Below are positions 1 through 5,363 of a stretch of DNA of 6,564 bases, piece by piece. Location of the stretch: the NCBI GenBank assembly GCA_045531435.1, contig JAZSDZ010000130.1, positions 1 through 6,564 on the forward strand, given 5' to 3'. The notes beneath the pieces are model-generated. The model ran no database searches. It saw only the letters and a list, made by a program, of their open reading frames with translations, and was not told the DNA's origin. The translations under genes and the position numbers were made by a program. The stretch is from Fimenecus sp045531435. GTDB taxonomy: Bacteria > Bacillota > Clostridia > Oscillospirales > Acutalibacteraceae. Numbering within the stretch: the first letter of the stretch is position 1; every line of letters starts with the position of its first letter.

Positions 1-1
1 T

Positions 2-184
2 GCTTTCAAGCGAACAGCCAAATACATAAAACATCAAAGTGAATTGCGGAATATTGTTTCAAATGATGAAAGGGTTATCGTTGATACATTTCTTGATTTG
101 AAAAATGGCGGAACGGTAGACTTCAACTTGATGTCAGAAACCTTGTTTGATTGGTCAAAGAAATGGATTGCTGATAATAATTGA
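2..184 (+). CDS. C-terminal end of an unidentified protein (5' truncated by window)
   Basis: An open frame enters from the left edge and ends at TGA 182-184, giving 60 residues. I do not recognise the family. The visible tail is hydrophilic and mixed-charge, with a Lys/Arg-rich start (AFKRTAKYIKHQ), a central stretch ending in DLKNGG, and a probable helix with two tryptophans near the end (LFDWSKKWIADNN). There is no membrane segment and no cysteine. The case for a real gene is the uninterrupted frame, ordinary amino-acid composition, and the strong terminator about 57 bases after the stop. The stop-proximal motif and pre-terminator box behind it are also found behind other genes of this window. 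No function can be assigned from this fragment. Confidence 0.7.
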   Translation, partial: AFKRTAKYIKHQSELRNIVSNDERVIVDTFLDLKNGGTVDFNLMSETLFDWSKKWIADNN

Positions 185-185
185 G

Positions 186-203
186 CAAATTCCAATTTGT
201 CGA
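186..203. repeat. Stop-proximal 18-bp motif, copy 1
   Basis: The sequence caaattccaatttgtcga begins one base after the stop codon of the first gene and recurs exactly at 1533-1550 behind the serine hydrolase gene. Its first 14 bases are an inverted repeat (caaatt-cc-aatttg). Degenerate forms follow the stops of the methyltransferase (3941-3950, atccaatttg) and the nuclease gene (6289-6300, aaattccgattt). Confidence 0.75.
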
Positions 204-240
204 ACTGTTTTAATTTTTGACAAAAATGAGTTGTAAACAC

Positions 241-274
241 AAAAAATTCCAAGTCTTCGGACTTGGAATTTTTT
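241..274 (+). terminator. Intrinsic terminator of the first (partial) gene
   Basis: A perfect 15-bp stem (241-255 with 260-274) closes on a UUCG tetraloop (256-259). The right arm ends in six T residues, so hairpin and U-tract overlap. It lies 57 bases after the TGA at 184. The left arm begins with six A residues, so it could also work on the opposite strand. Confidence 0.9.
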
Positions 275-276
275 AT

Positions 277-458
277 CCAAGCCGACAGGCTTGGTATATC
301 ATCACGCTTTAGCGTGTATATCACCAAATGCGACAAGGCGCATTTGTATCTCATCACACCTTTAGGTGTGCATTTCTGTCGGCTTGATGATATACAAAAC
401 TTCGTTTTGATGATATGCAATTCCTTGCTGAATTGATGATATACAATGCTTCGCATTG
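277..458. repeat. Tandem array of seven small hairpins with conserved 8-nt linkers
   Basis: Seven short inverted repeats follow one another, each with a different stem. Their arms are 277-283/288-294, 303-307/312-316, 325-332/339-346, 355-360/365-370, 395-400/404-409, 418-423/430-435 and 444-449/453-458. The linkers are conserved. In the left half they read tatatcat, tatatcac and tatctcat (295-302, 317-324, 347-354). In the right half they read atgatata, atgatatg and atgatata (387-394, 410-417, 436-443), which is the reverse complement. A longer-range 11-bp pairing (278-288 with 376-386) encloses the first four hairpins. The array sits between a terminator and the promoter of the serine hydrolase gene. 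I read no protein in it. It may be a MITE-like element or a structured RNA. Confidence 0.8.
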
Positions 459-479
459 ATTTTTTACATCCGTACCCGA

Positions 480-508
480 TTGTAATTATTGCTTCTGTAT
501 GATATAAT
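480..508 (+). promoter_or_regulatory. Sigma-A promoter of the serine hydrolase gene
   Basis: The -35 box TTGTAA (480-485), a 17-bp spacer and the -10 box TATAAT (503-508) with an extended TGA just before it form a near-consensus vegetative promoter. Predicted transcription starts near 515, leaving a leader of about 35 bases before the GTG. The same promoter design recurs upstream of the next two genes. Confidence 0.85.
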
Positions 509-548
509 CATCTTGATAAATAAGAATTTGTAGAGGAGGCTACATTCT

Positions 549-1532
549 GTGAACAGAGAAGAATTACACAGCATTATTGCAGATGGGCAACCTAATATAT
601 GTCAGATAGTAGCCGTAAAGGACAATGAGATTGTTTATAGTGATACTTGGAATAATTACAAAGAAAAAGACAATGTTCATATTGCTTCCGTAACCAAAAG
701 TGTTATGTCGATACTCATAGGTATTGCTATTGACAAATGTCTGATTAAAAGTGTCAATCAAAAAGTGCTAGAGTTTTTCCCTGAGTATGTTTTAAAAAGA
801 GGAGAAAAAACAATACAGGGTGTCACTTTATATCATTTGCTTACAATGACTGCACCATATAAATATAAGTCAGAACCTTGGACAAAAGTATGCACAAGTG
901 AAAATTGGACAAAGTCCGTTCTTGATTTACTTGGTGGAAGAAACGGGATTACAGGTGAATTCAAGTATTCAACATTAGGCATTCATATATTAAGTGCGAT
1001 AATAACCAGAGTCAGCAATATGGCAACACTTGATTTTGCTAATAAATATCTTTTTAAACCACTTGGAATTGAAGAAAGAAAACTTTGTATTGTAAGGGAC
1101 AAAGAAGAACATATAGGCTTTGTAACTTCAAAATTGCCCAAAGAAAACGATTGGTTTTGCGATAACAAAGGAATTGTAACATCAGGCTTTGGCTTGTGTT
1201 TATCAGCAGAAGATTTGGCAAAAATCGGACAGTTATGTCTTAACAAAGGAATGTTTGATAATAAGCAGATAGTTTCTGCCGAATGGATAACTCAAATGAC
1301 CACACCGTATATCAAATGCGATGAAAAATTCGCCTTTATGCAATATGGCTTTTTGTGGTGGGTTATTGATGAAGAAAAGAATATATACTCTGCTATAGGC
1401 GATAGCGGAAATGTAATATATGTTAATGCCTATAAAAATATCGTTATATCTGTTACAGCAACCTTTAAACCATTAGTATTTGACAGAGTTCAGTTTATAC
1501 AGAAATATATTGAACCGTTTATTTGTGAGTAA
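549..1532 (+). CDS. Serine hydrolase, beta-lactamase / class C family (PF00144-like)
   Basis: A 327-residue protein of the beta-lactamase/D-Ala-D-Ala carboxypeptidase/esterase superfamily. These enzymes act through an acyl-serine intermediate; members range from peptidoglycan peptidases to esterases and amide hydrolases, so the substrate is not predictable. The SxxK motif is S47-V-T-K50 in the usual context (HIASVTKSVMSILIG). The second motif is Y140-S-T in place of the more common YxN. The third motif falls in the segment around G284-D-S-G287, where many relatives have HxG or KTG. There is no signal peptide, so it is probably cytoplasmic, unlike true penicillin-binding proteins. The start is GTG at 549, chosen because the strong site AGAGGAGG (532-539) lies 9 bases upstream. 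Length fits a single catalytic domain. It is monocistronic, with its own promoter and terminator. The family call is firm; the substrate is unknown. Confidence 0.88.
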   Translation: MNREELHSIIADGQPNICQIVAVKDNEIVYSDTWNNYKEKDNVHIASVTKSVMSILIGIAIDKCLIKSVNQKVLEFFPEYVLKRGEKTIQGVTLYHLLTMTAPYKYKSEPWTKVCTSENWTKSVLDLLGGRNGITGEFKYSTLGIHILSAIITRVSNMATLDFANKYLFKPLGIEERKLCIVRDKEEHIGFVTSKLPKENDWFCDNKGIVTSGFGLCLSAEDLAKIGQLCLNKGMFDNKQIVSAEWITQMTTPYIKCDEKFAFMQYGFLWWVIDEEKNIYSAIGDSGNVIYVNAYKNIVISVTATFKPLVFDRVQFIQKYIEPFICE

Positions 1533-1550
1533 CAAATTCCAATTTGTCGA
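1533..1550. repeat. Stop-proximal 18-bp motif, copy 2
   Basis: An exact copy of the motif at 186-203 (caaattccaatttgtcga) starts immediately after the TAA of the serine hydrolase gene. Its first 14 bases form an inverted repeat. Confidence 0.75.
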
Positions 1551-1562
1551 TATTTTAAAGAT

Positions 1563-1591
1563 GGTTCTAAAATGAGACGTACTGCCAAAAA
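1563..1591. repeat. Pre-terminator box, matched at 3979-4007
   Basis: This 29-bp stretch starts ggttctaaaatgagac and ends tactgccaaaaa. It matches 3979-4007 at 28 of 29 positions and runs into the left arm of the terminator hairpin in both places. A shorter relative, tgtaaacacaaaaa, stands in the same position at 232-245 and 2941-2954. The shared core can be written aaaatgag, ten bases, aaaaa. Confidence 0.7.
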
Positions 1592-1727
1592 TCGACGAAT
1601 TTCGACAGAAGTTCGTCGATTTTACTTTTTACTTCTTCACTATTCACTCTTCACTAATCCTTTGGGTCGATTTTTGGAAGTAAGAGGTAATAGTGAAAAG
1701 TGAATAAGTTAGGGCAGAACACCCGCA
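1586..1727. repeat. Long direct repeat, copy A (terminator to promoter-upstream DNA)
   Basis: These 142 bp align with 2949-3089 with three substitutions and one single-base indel. The unit contains the terminator hairpin, a second inverted repeat (1641-1656 with 1691-1706, 16 bp with one mismatch) and the segment gttagggcagaacacccgca just before the promoter. Identity drops sharply at 1728, where only promoter boxes stay conserved. Together the two copies bracket the phosphatase gene. Confidence 0.9.
1588..1623 (+). terminator. Intrinsic terminator of the serine hydrolase gene
   Basis: A 16-bp stem with one G-T wobble (1588-1603 with 1608-1623) closes on a GACA loop (1604-1607). The right arm ends in TTTT, followed by ACTTTTTAC. 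The hairpin is identical, base for base, to that at 2951-2986. Confidence 0.88.
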
Positions 1728-1732
1728 TCCGA

Positions 1733-1761
1733 TTGTAATTTCGCATCAGGTGTGATATAAT
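1733..1761 (+). promoter_or_regulatory. Sigma-A promoter of the phosphatase lipoprotein gene
   Basis: TTGTAA (1733-1738), a 17-bp spacer and TATAAT (1756-1761) preceded by TGTGA give an extended -10 promoter. It drives a leader of roughly 35 bases ending in the ribosome binding site AAAGGAG (1786-1792). Confidence 0.85.
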
Positions 1762-1801
1762 CATTTCAACAAATAATAAATTGACAAAGGAGAATATTCA
1801 G

Positions 1802-2920
1802 ATGAAAAAAATGTTATCATTTTTGCTACCTGTATTGCTTGCGTTCACCTTGTTTACCGGTTGTGACAACAAAAACGTTGCAGAAAACAGCGTTACATTA
1901 ATTGAAGCAGTTTATCCTGTGGACTGTTTGGTAAGCTTACATACTGAAAAGCAAAGCAAATATTTATTAAAGAATGCAGCTAAGCTTCCGTTTGGTATTA
2001 ACGGCAAAAAGGAGCAAAGCTATCCTGAAGCTGTGGAATTAAGTTGGATGTACGGAGAGGACGAGGTAACTGAATTTGTTGTATCGATAAGTAAAAACGG
2101 TGATATGACGAATTCAAAAACATATACCACAGTTGAAAGAAAGCTGTTACTTTACAATCTTGAACTTGCAACGGATTATTATTGGACTGTTAGTGTAGAC
2201 GGCAATACAAGTGAAACAAGTAAATTTACAACAAACGGTGACGCACCGAGATTTATTTTTGTTGACGGTATTACCAATGTAAGAGACATGGGCGGTTGGC
2301 TTACCGAAGACGGTACACGGACTAAACAGGGAATTATATACAGATGCGGAAGACTTAACGAAAGCGCAGACAACGGTTGCTCTGTTATAATTACCGAAGC
2401 CGGAAAGAAAACAATGCTTGAGGACTTGGGTATTAAGACCGAGCTTGATTTAAGACAGGTGCATACAGGTGAAACAGGCGGTATAACATCAAGTCCTTTA
2501 GGTGAAGATGTTACATATATAAGCTGTCCTATTGATTGGAGCGGTGATTTGCACAGTGATAACAATAAACAGGTATTGGAAATTTTCAAAATCTTATCTG
2601 ATGAAGCCAATTATCCTATAATTGTTCATTGCAGCATCGGAACAGACAGAACGGGTATGCTTTCGTTTTTGCTGAATGCTCTTTTGGGCGTTTCTGAAGA
2701 AGATTTGTTCCGTGATTATATGTTTTCAAATTTTGCCGAGATTGGTGGAAAAAGAAAGCTTTCACAGCTTACAGAAAGCAAGTATTATAATGATGTAAAA
2801 AATGCTCCGGGTGATACGCTGAGTGAAAAAGCTTATAGTTTTCTTAAAGAGATAGGGGTGCCTGAAGCTCAACTGAATTCCATCATTTCAAATTTCACAA
2901 AGCAAAACAATCAATTTTAA
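1802..2920 (+). CDS. Lipoprotein tyrosine/lipid phosphatase (Y_phosphatase3, LipA-like) with Fn3-like N-terminal domain
   Basis: A 372-residue lipid-anchored phosphatase working outside the cell membrane. Residues 1-20 are a signal peptide (MKKMLSFLLPVLLAF) ending in the lipobox F-T-G-C21, with Cys21 as the lipidation site. Residues about 74-144 look like one fibronectin-III/Ig-type beta domain (WMYGEDEVTEFVVSIS to the SKFTT edge). The catalytic domain follows: NVRDMGG (159-165), ELDLRQ around R218, and the P-loop HCSIGTDRTG with nucleophile C277 and arginine R283. This order is typical of the family that includes Listeria LipA and mycobacterial PtpB, which hydrolyse phosphotyrosine and, in some members, phosphoinositides. 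Here the usual P-loop lysine (GKDR) is Thr281. ATG 1802 is preferred over a TTG 21 bases upstream because AAAGGAG lies 9 bases before it and the signal peptide then starts properly. It is monocistronic. Family firm, substrate unknown. Confidence 0.9.
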   Translation: MKKMLSFLLPVLLAFTLFTGCDNKNVAENSVTLIEAVYPVDCLVSLHTEKQSKYLLKNAAKLPFGINGKKEQSYPEAVELSWMYGEDEVTEFVVSISKNGDMTNSKTYTTVERKLLLYNLELATDYYWTVSVDGNTSETSKFTTNGDAPRFIFVDGITNVRDMGGWLTEDGTRTKQGIIYRCGRLNESADNGCSVIITEAGKKTMLEDLGIKTELDLRQVHTGETGGITSSPLGEDVTYISCPIDWSGDLHSDNNKQVLEIFKILSDEANYPIIVHCSIGTDRTGMLSFLLNALLGVSEEDLFRDYMFSNFAEIGGKRKLSQLTESKYYNDVKNAPGDTLSEKAYSFLKEIGVPEAQLNSIISNFTKQNNQF

Positions 2921-2948
2921 TGCTTGTTGCCATTTTAAGCTGTAAACA

Positions 2949-3089
2949 CAAAAATCGACGAATTTCGACAGAAGTTCGTCGATTTTACTTTTTACTTCTT
3001 CACTCTTCACTTTTCACTAACCTTCGGGTCGATTTTTGGAAGTAAGAGGTAATAGTGAAAAGTGAATAAGTTAGGGCAGAACACCCGCA
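2949..3089. repeat. Long direct repeat, copy B
   Basis: A 141-bp near-identical copy of 1586-1727, placed between the phosphatase and methyltransferase genes. It contains the same terminator and a second inverted repeat (3006-3019 with 3053-3066, 14 bp perfect). The right arms of that second hairpin are identical in the two copies, while the left arms differ at two positions. Confidence 0.9.
2951..2986 (+). terminator. Intrinsic terminator of the phosphatase gene
   Basis: The 16-bp stem (2951-2966 with 2971-2986, one G-T wobble) and GACA loop are identical to the terminator at 1588-1623. It starts 30 bases after the TAA at 2918-2920. Confidence 0.88.
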
Positions 3090-3094
3090 CTAGA

Positions 3095-3123
3095 TTGTAG
3101 TTTCAGCTTATGTGTGATATAAT
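3095..3123 (+). promoter_or_regulatory. Sigma-A promoter of the methyltransferase gene
   Basis: TTGTAG (3095-3100), a 17-bp spacer and TATAAT (3118-3123) with the extended TGTGA element. The spacer differs from the phosphatase promoter at about half of its first dozen positions, while both boxes are kept apart from one base in the -35. The ribosome binding site is the weaker AGGTGAG (3144-3150), close to the ATG. Confidence 0.82.
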
Positions 3124-3153
3124 TATCTCGATAAAGAATTTGTAGGTGAGTAT

Positions 3154-3939
3154 ATGAACAGCGTAAATAAGACATTATATATCCCCTTGTATGGGAAATC
3201 GTATGTTAGCAAAAGGGGAATATTTCTTGATGATAAAAAAGCTGAAGAAATTTGGGAAGCGGAGGGATTCGCACTTAAAGGAAAATCCAAATCGAAGTGG
3301 CTTGCTTACTATATGGGTGCTCGCTCTGCTGTATTTGACGAATGGGTAAGGAAGCAGATGACAGATGTACAGGACGCCGTGGTCATTCATATTGGATGCG
3401 GCATGGACAGCCGAGTTTTGAGAGTAGGAACGATAAATCAAAAGTGGTACGATGTGGACTTTGCTGAAGTTATTGAAGAAAGAAAACGATACTATTCCGA
3501 ATCTGCCAACTATCAAATGATTGCAGGGGATGTGAGGGATGGCAACTGGCTGAAAAGGGTTCCCGAAAAGAAATGTGCTATTGTTGTTATGGAAGGCGTG
3601 AGCATGTACTTGACCTCCAAAGAAGTACACGAATTAACAGAAAACCTGTGTGCGCATTTTGAACAGATTGTGTTTTTGATGGACTGCTATACTGTTTTGG
3701 CCGCTAAACTGTCCAAGTACAAAAATCCAATAAATGATGTCGGTGTTACTGAGGTTTACGGTATAGATAATCCGGAGTTGTTTCAGCACGGCGAGTTTGT
3801 TTATGTCAAGGAACACGCAATGACACCGCAAAAATACATAGATGAGTTGACGGGTATTGAGAAGTATATTTTCGGAAAACTGTATGCAGGAAGTTTTTCT
3901 AAAAAACTGTATCGATTGTTTGAATATAGAAAAGTGTAA
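3154..3939 (+). CDS. SAM-dependent methyltransferase, leucine carboxyl methyltransferase (LCM/PPM1-TcmP) family
   Basis: A 261-residue class I methyltransferase, soluble, with no signal peptide or membrane segment. The family's motifs are in order: YYMGARSAVFDEWV (52-65), the glycine-rich SAM loop IGCGMDSR (80-87), WYDVDF (98-103) with the acidic residue at the end of strand 2 that should bind the SAM ribose, GDVRD (125-129), and EGVSMYL (147-153), which matches the EGVLMYL signature of the LCM group. Bacterial members are often annotated as O-methyltransferases of polyketide biosynthesis, but most stand alone and have no proven substrate. No biosynthetic genes adjoin it here. Length is normal and the gene looks intact. 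The start at ATG 3154 follows AGGTGAG. It is monocistronic and converges on the radical SAM gene. Confidence 0.88.
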   Translation: MNSVNKTLYIPLYGKSYVSKRGIFLDDKKAEEIWEAEGFALKGKSKSKWLAYYMGARSAVFDEWVRKQMTDVQDAVVIHIGCGMDSRVLRVGTINQKWYDVDFAEVIEERKRYYSESANYQMIAGDVRDGNWLKRVPEKKCAIVVMEGVSMYLTSKEVHELTENLCAHFEQIVFLMDCYTVLAAKLSKYKNPINDVGVTEVYGIDNPELFQHGEFVYVKEHAMTPQKYIDELTGIEKYIFGKLYAGSFSKKLYRLFEYRKV

Positions 3940-3978
3940 AATCCAATTTGTAGAGCTGTTGATGAATTAATGAATTTT

Positions 3979-4007
3979 GGTTCTAAAATGAGACATACTG
4001 CCAAAAA
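3979..4007. repeat. Pre-terminator box, second copy
   Basis: It matches 1563-1591 at 28 of 29 positions and runs into the left arm of the palindromic terminator at 4005. It is thus the same box in front of a completely different hairpin stem. Confidence 0.7.
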
Positions 4008-4038
4008 CAAAAGCAAGTCAATTGACTTGCTTTTGTTT
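4005..4038. terminator. Bidirectional terminator between convergent genes
   Basis: A perfect 34-bp palindrome (4005-4021 with 4022-4038) carries A-rich and T-rich tails, so a stem with a U-tract forms on either strand. It lies 65 bases after the methyltransferase stop and only 1 base beyond the stop of the radical SAM gene, so it serves both. Confidence 0.9.
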
Positions 4039-4039
4039 A

Positions 4040-4873
4040 TCAAAACTTCCTCACAAAACTACATCTTTTACATAGTTCTTCACAAGCTGTTCTGTTTGAG
4101 AATCCGTTATAGATATTTTGTGCTTTTGGGGAGTTAATTATTTCTTCCATATCCTTTTCAAAGATGTTACCGAGATTTATTTCGCCATTGTTGTCAAGGC
4201 AACAGGGGACAACTGTTCCGTCGGCTAAAATGCCAATCTGGTCACGAAGTCCATAGCAGAAAACATTTTCATTTATATCGTCATTTTTAATATCGGGCCA
4301 ATCGAATTTATCGCCATATTGGATGTAGATTTTTTCGCCGATTCGTGTGCCGTTTCGCTCATTAATCCAAGGTTTTGGAAAATAATTCTCAAGAATACTT
4401 AAAATTTCATTGTTCAAACTGTCTTTTCCACCGTTGTTCCATAATCTCAGAACAACGATTTTTTTATTCTCAGCACTTTTTGCATAAGAAAAACATTTAT
4501 TAAGATAATTTCCAAATGAATTTTTATTGTCATTTGCTTCAAATGAGTGGAGAGAGATAACAGTTTTATAATGAGAATTCGAATGAAGAAGAATATCCTT
4601 GCACTTGTTTAAAAGTGTACCATTTGTGGTGATAATCACTTTGAATTTCATATCTTCTGCAATCTTCAGAATTTCTTCAAGGTCCGGGTGACAAAGGGGC
4701 TCACCAAGAAGATGAAAATATATATAATCAGTATAGTCCTTGATTTTTTCAAGAACGGCTTTAAATTCTTCAATACTCATTCGTTTTGGCTGTCGGGTTG
4801 TACCGGGACAAAATGAGCATTTTAAATTGCAGATATTCGAAATCTCTACATAAACTTTTGCAAATCTTTTCAT
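4040..4873 (-). CDS. Radical SAM protein with C-terminal SPASM-type domain
   Basis: A 277-residue iron-sulfur enzyme expected to cleave S-adenosylmethionine reductively and produce a 5'-deoxyadenosyl radical. The SAM-binding 4Fe-4S cluster motif is CNLKCSFC (C15, C19, C22). GEP (57-59) follows the second core strand, and ITTNGTLL (81-88) the third. The C-terminal region is cysteine-rich in the SPASM pattern: C206, the pair C224/C225 after GILADGTVVP, then C264, C268 and C271. It should carry one or two auxiliary clusters. SPASM enzymes often modify peptides or act as anaerobic sulfatase maturases, but no precursor peptide or sulfatase is adjacent. Many Clostridia carry such stand-alone members of unknown substrate. 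The start at 4873 follows GAGGTGAG (4877-4884) closely. Transcribed divergently from the following operon. Confidence 0.88.
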   Translation of the reverse strand: MKRFAKVYVEISNICNLKCSFCPGTTRQPKRMSIEEFKAVLEKIKDYTDYIYFHLLGEPLCHPDLEEILKIAEDMKFKVIITTNGTLLNKCKDILLHSNSHYKTVISLHSFEANDNKNSFGNYLNKCFSYAKSAENKKIVVLRLWNNGGKDSLNNEILSILENYFPKPWINERNGTRIGEKIYIQYGDKFDWPDIKNDDINENVFCYGLRDQIGILADGTVVPCCLDNNGEINLGNIFEKDMEEIINSPKAQNIYNGFSNRTACEELCKRCSFVRKF

Positions 4874-4890
4874 TTTCTCACCTCGTGAAG

Positions 4891-4919
4891 ATTATACCAT
4901 ATTTCGTACAGATAATAAA
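4891..4919 (-). promoter_or_regulatory. Promoter of the radical SAM gene
   Basis: On the minus strand a perfect TATAAT (4891-4896) is preceded by TGG, giving an extended -10. The -35 at 17-bp spacing (4914-4919, TTTATT) is poor, so the extended -10 probably carries most of the strength. Confidence 0.7.
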
Positions 4920-4928
4920 TAATAATTA

Positions 4929-4957
4929 TTGAAAGAAGTTTTTATATATGATAAAAT
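4929..4957 (+). promoter_or_regulatory. Promoter of the two-gene nuclease operon
   Basis: TTGAAA (4929-4934), a 17-bp spacer and TAAAAT (4952-4957) with TGA just upstream. Predicted transcription starts around 4964, just before the weak ribosome binding site (TTGGTGA, 4962-4968). The leader is therefore very short, only about 10 bases. Confidence 0.75.
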
Positions 4958-4973
4958 CAGGTTGGTGATAATT

Positions 4974-5360
4974 ATGAAGCTTATTGTTTGCCTTGATGAC
5001 AATAATGGTATGATGTTTAATAAACGTTGTCAGAGTCGTGACAAAATCTTAATTGAAGATGTTCTTGAATTTTGCAAAGGTGAAAAACTTTACACAAACG
5101 AGTATTCAGCAAAGCTTTTTTCTGAAAATTCAGTTGAGGTAATTGAAAATACTGCTGAAATTGAAGATGGCTACTGCTTTGTAGAGAATTTTCTTGTAAA
5201 TGAAGAAAATGTTGACGAGATAATTGTGTACAAATGGAACAGAGTCTATCCTGCTGATACATATTTCAATATCGACCTTGATAAATGGATTTTGACAGAA
5301 GTTGTCGATTTTGAAGGCTCATCACACGAAAAAATTACACGAGAAAGATATGTGAGGTAA
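4974..5360 (+). CDS. Conserved small protein of unknown function, upstream partner of the nuclease gene
   Basis: A 128-residue soluble protein. The start is ATG 4974: an upstream in-frame TTG at 4929 lies inside the -35 box, so it cannot be used from this promoter. Notable segments are MKLIVCLDDNNGMMFNKR at the N-terminus followed by CQSRD, a central YTNEYSAKLF, YCFVENF, and a C-terminal VDFEGSSHEKITRERY. I have a recollection of a clostridial family with the pattern DD-NGM-FN-RRQS-D and GSSHEKIT that is sometimes labelled ribonuclease Z. It lacks the HxHxDH metal motif of that enzyme, so I would not use that name. The gene ends 3 bases before the nuclease start, and the nuclease ribosome binding site (TGTGAGG, 5351-5357) lies inside it, suggesting coupled translation. 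Function unknown. Confidence 0.82.
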   Translation: MKLIVCLDDNNGMMFNKRCQSRDKILIEDVLEFCKGEKLYTNEYSAKLFSENSVEVIENTAEIEDGYCFVENFLVNEENVDEIIVYKWNRVYPADTYFNIDLDKWILTEVVDFEGSSHEKITRERYVR

Positions 5361-5363
5361 AAT

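Noticed and set aside
34..456. A 140-codon open frame on the minus strand across the hairpin array
   Set aside because: It runs through the hairpins and the terminator, its protein is low-plausibility, it overlaps the partial + strand gene and it has no good ribosome binding site.
277..458. CRISPR-like array
   Set aside because: The constant parts are only 8 bases and the variable parts are self-complementary. Neither repeat length nor spacer behaviour fits CRISPR, and no cas gene is present.
1781..1801. TTG start extending the phosphatase by seven residues
   Set aside because: The extension would place the ribosome binding site inside the gene. ATG 1802 has AAAGGAG at 9 bases and starts directly with a signal peptide.
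1586..3089. Integron attC sites and gene cassettes
   Set aside because: The one-gene modules are suggestive, and gttaggg occurs near 1709, but I could not find paired core sites fitting RYYYAAC and GTTRRRY in the right arrangement. The modules have their own promoters and no integrase is in the window.
3175..3630. A 151-codon minus-strand frame opposite the methyltransferase
   Set aside because: It lies fully inside a gene with clear family motifs and is best explained as a chance antisense frame.
3154..4873. Biosynthetic gene cluster or RiPP locus (methyltransferase plus radical SAM/SPASM enzyme)
   Set aside because: The two genes are convergent, there is no precursor peptide, transporter or peptidase nearby, and both families commonly occur as single genes.
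4929..4973. TTG start extending the small protein by 15 residues
   Set aside because: The TTG is the first half of the -35 box and lies upstream of the predicted transcription start.
4974..5360. Ribonuclease Z annotation for the 128-residue protein
   Set aside because: There is no metallo-beta-lactamase HxHxDH motif and the protein is far too short.
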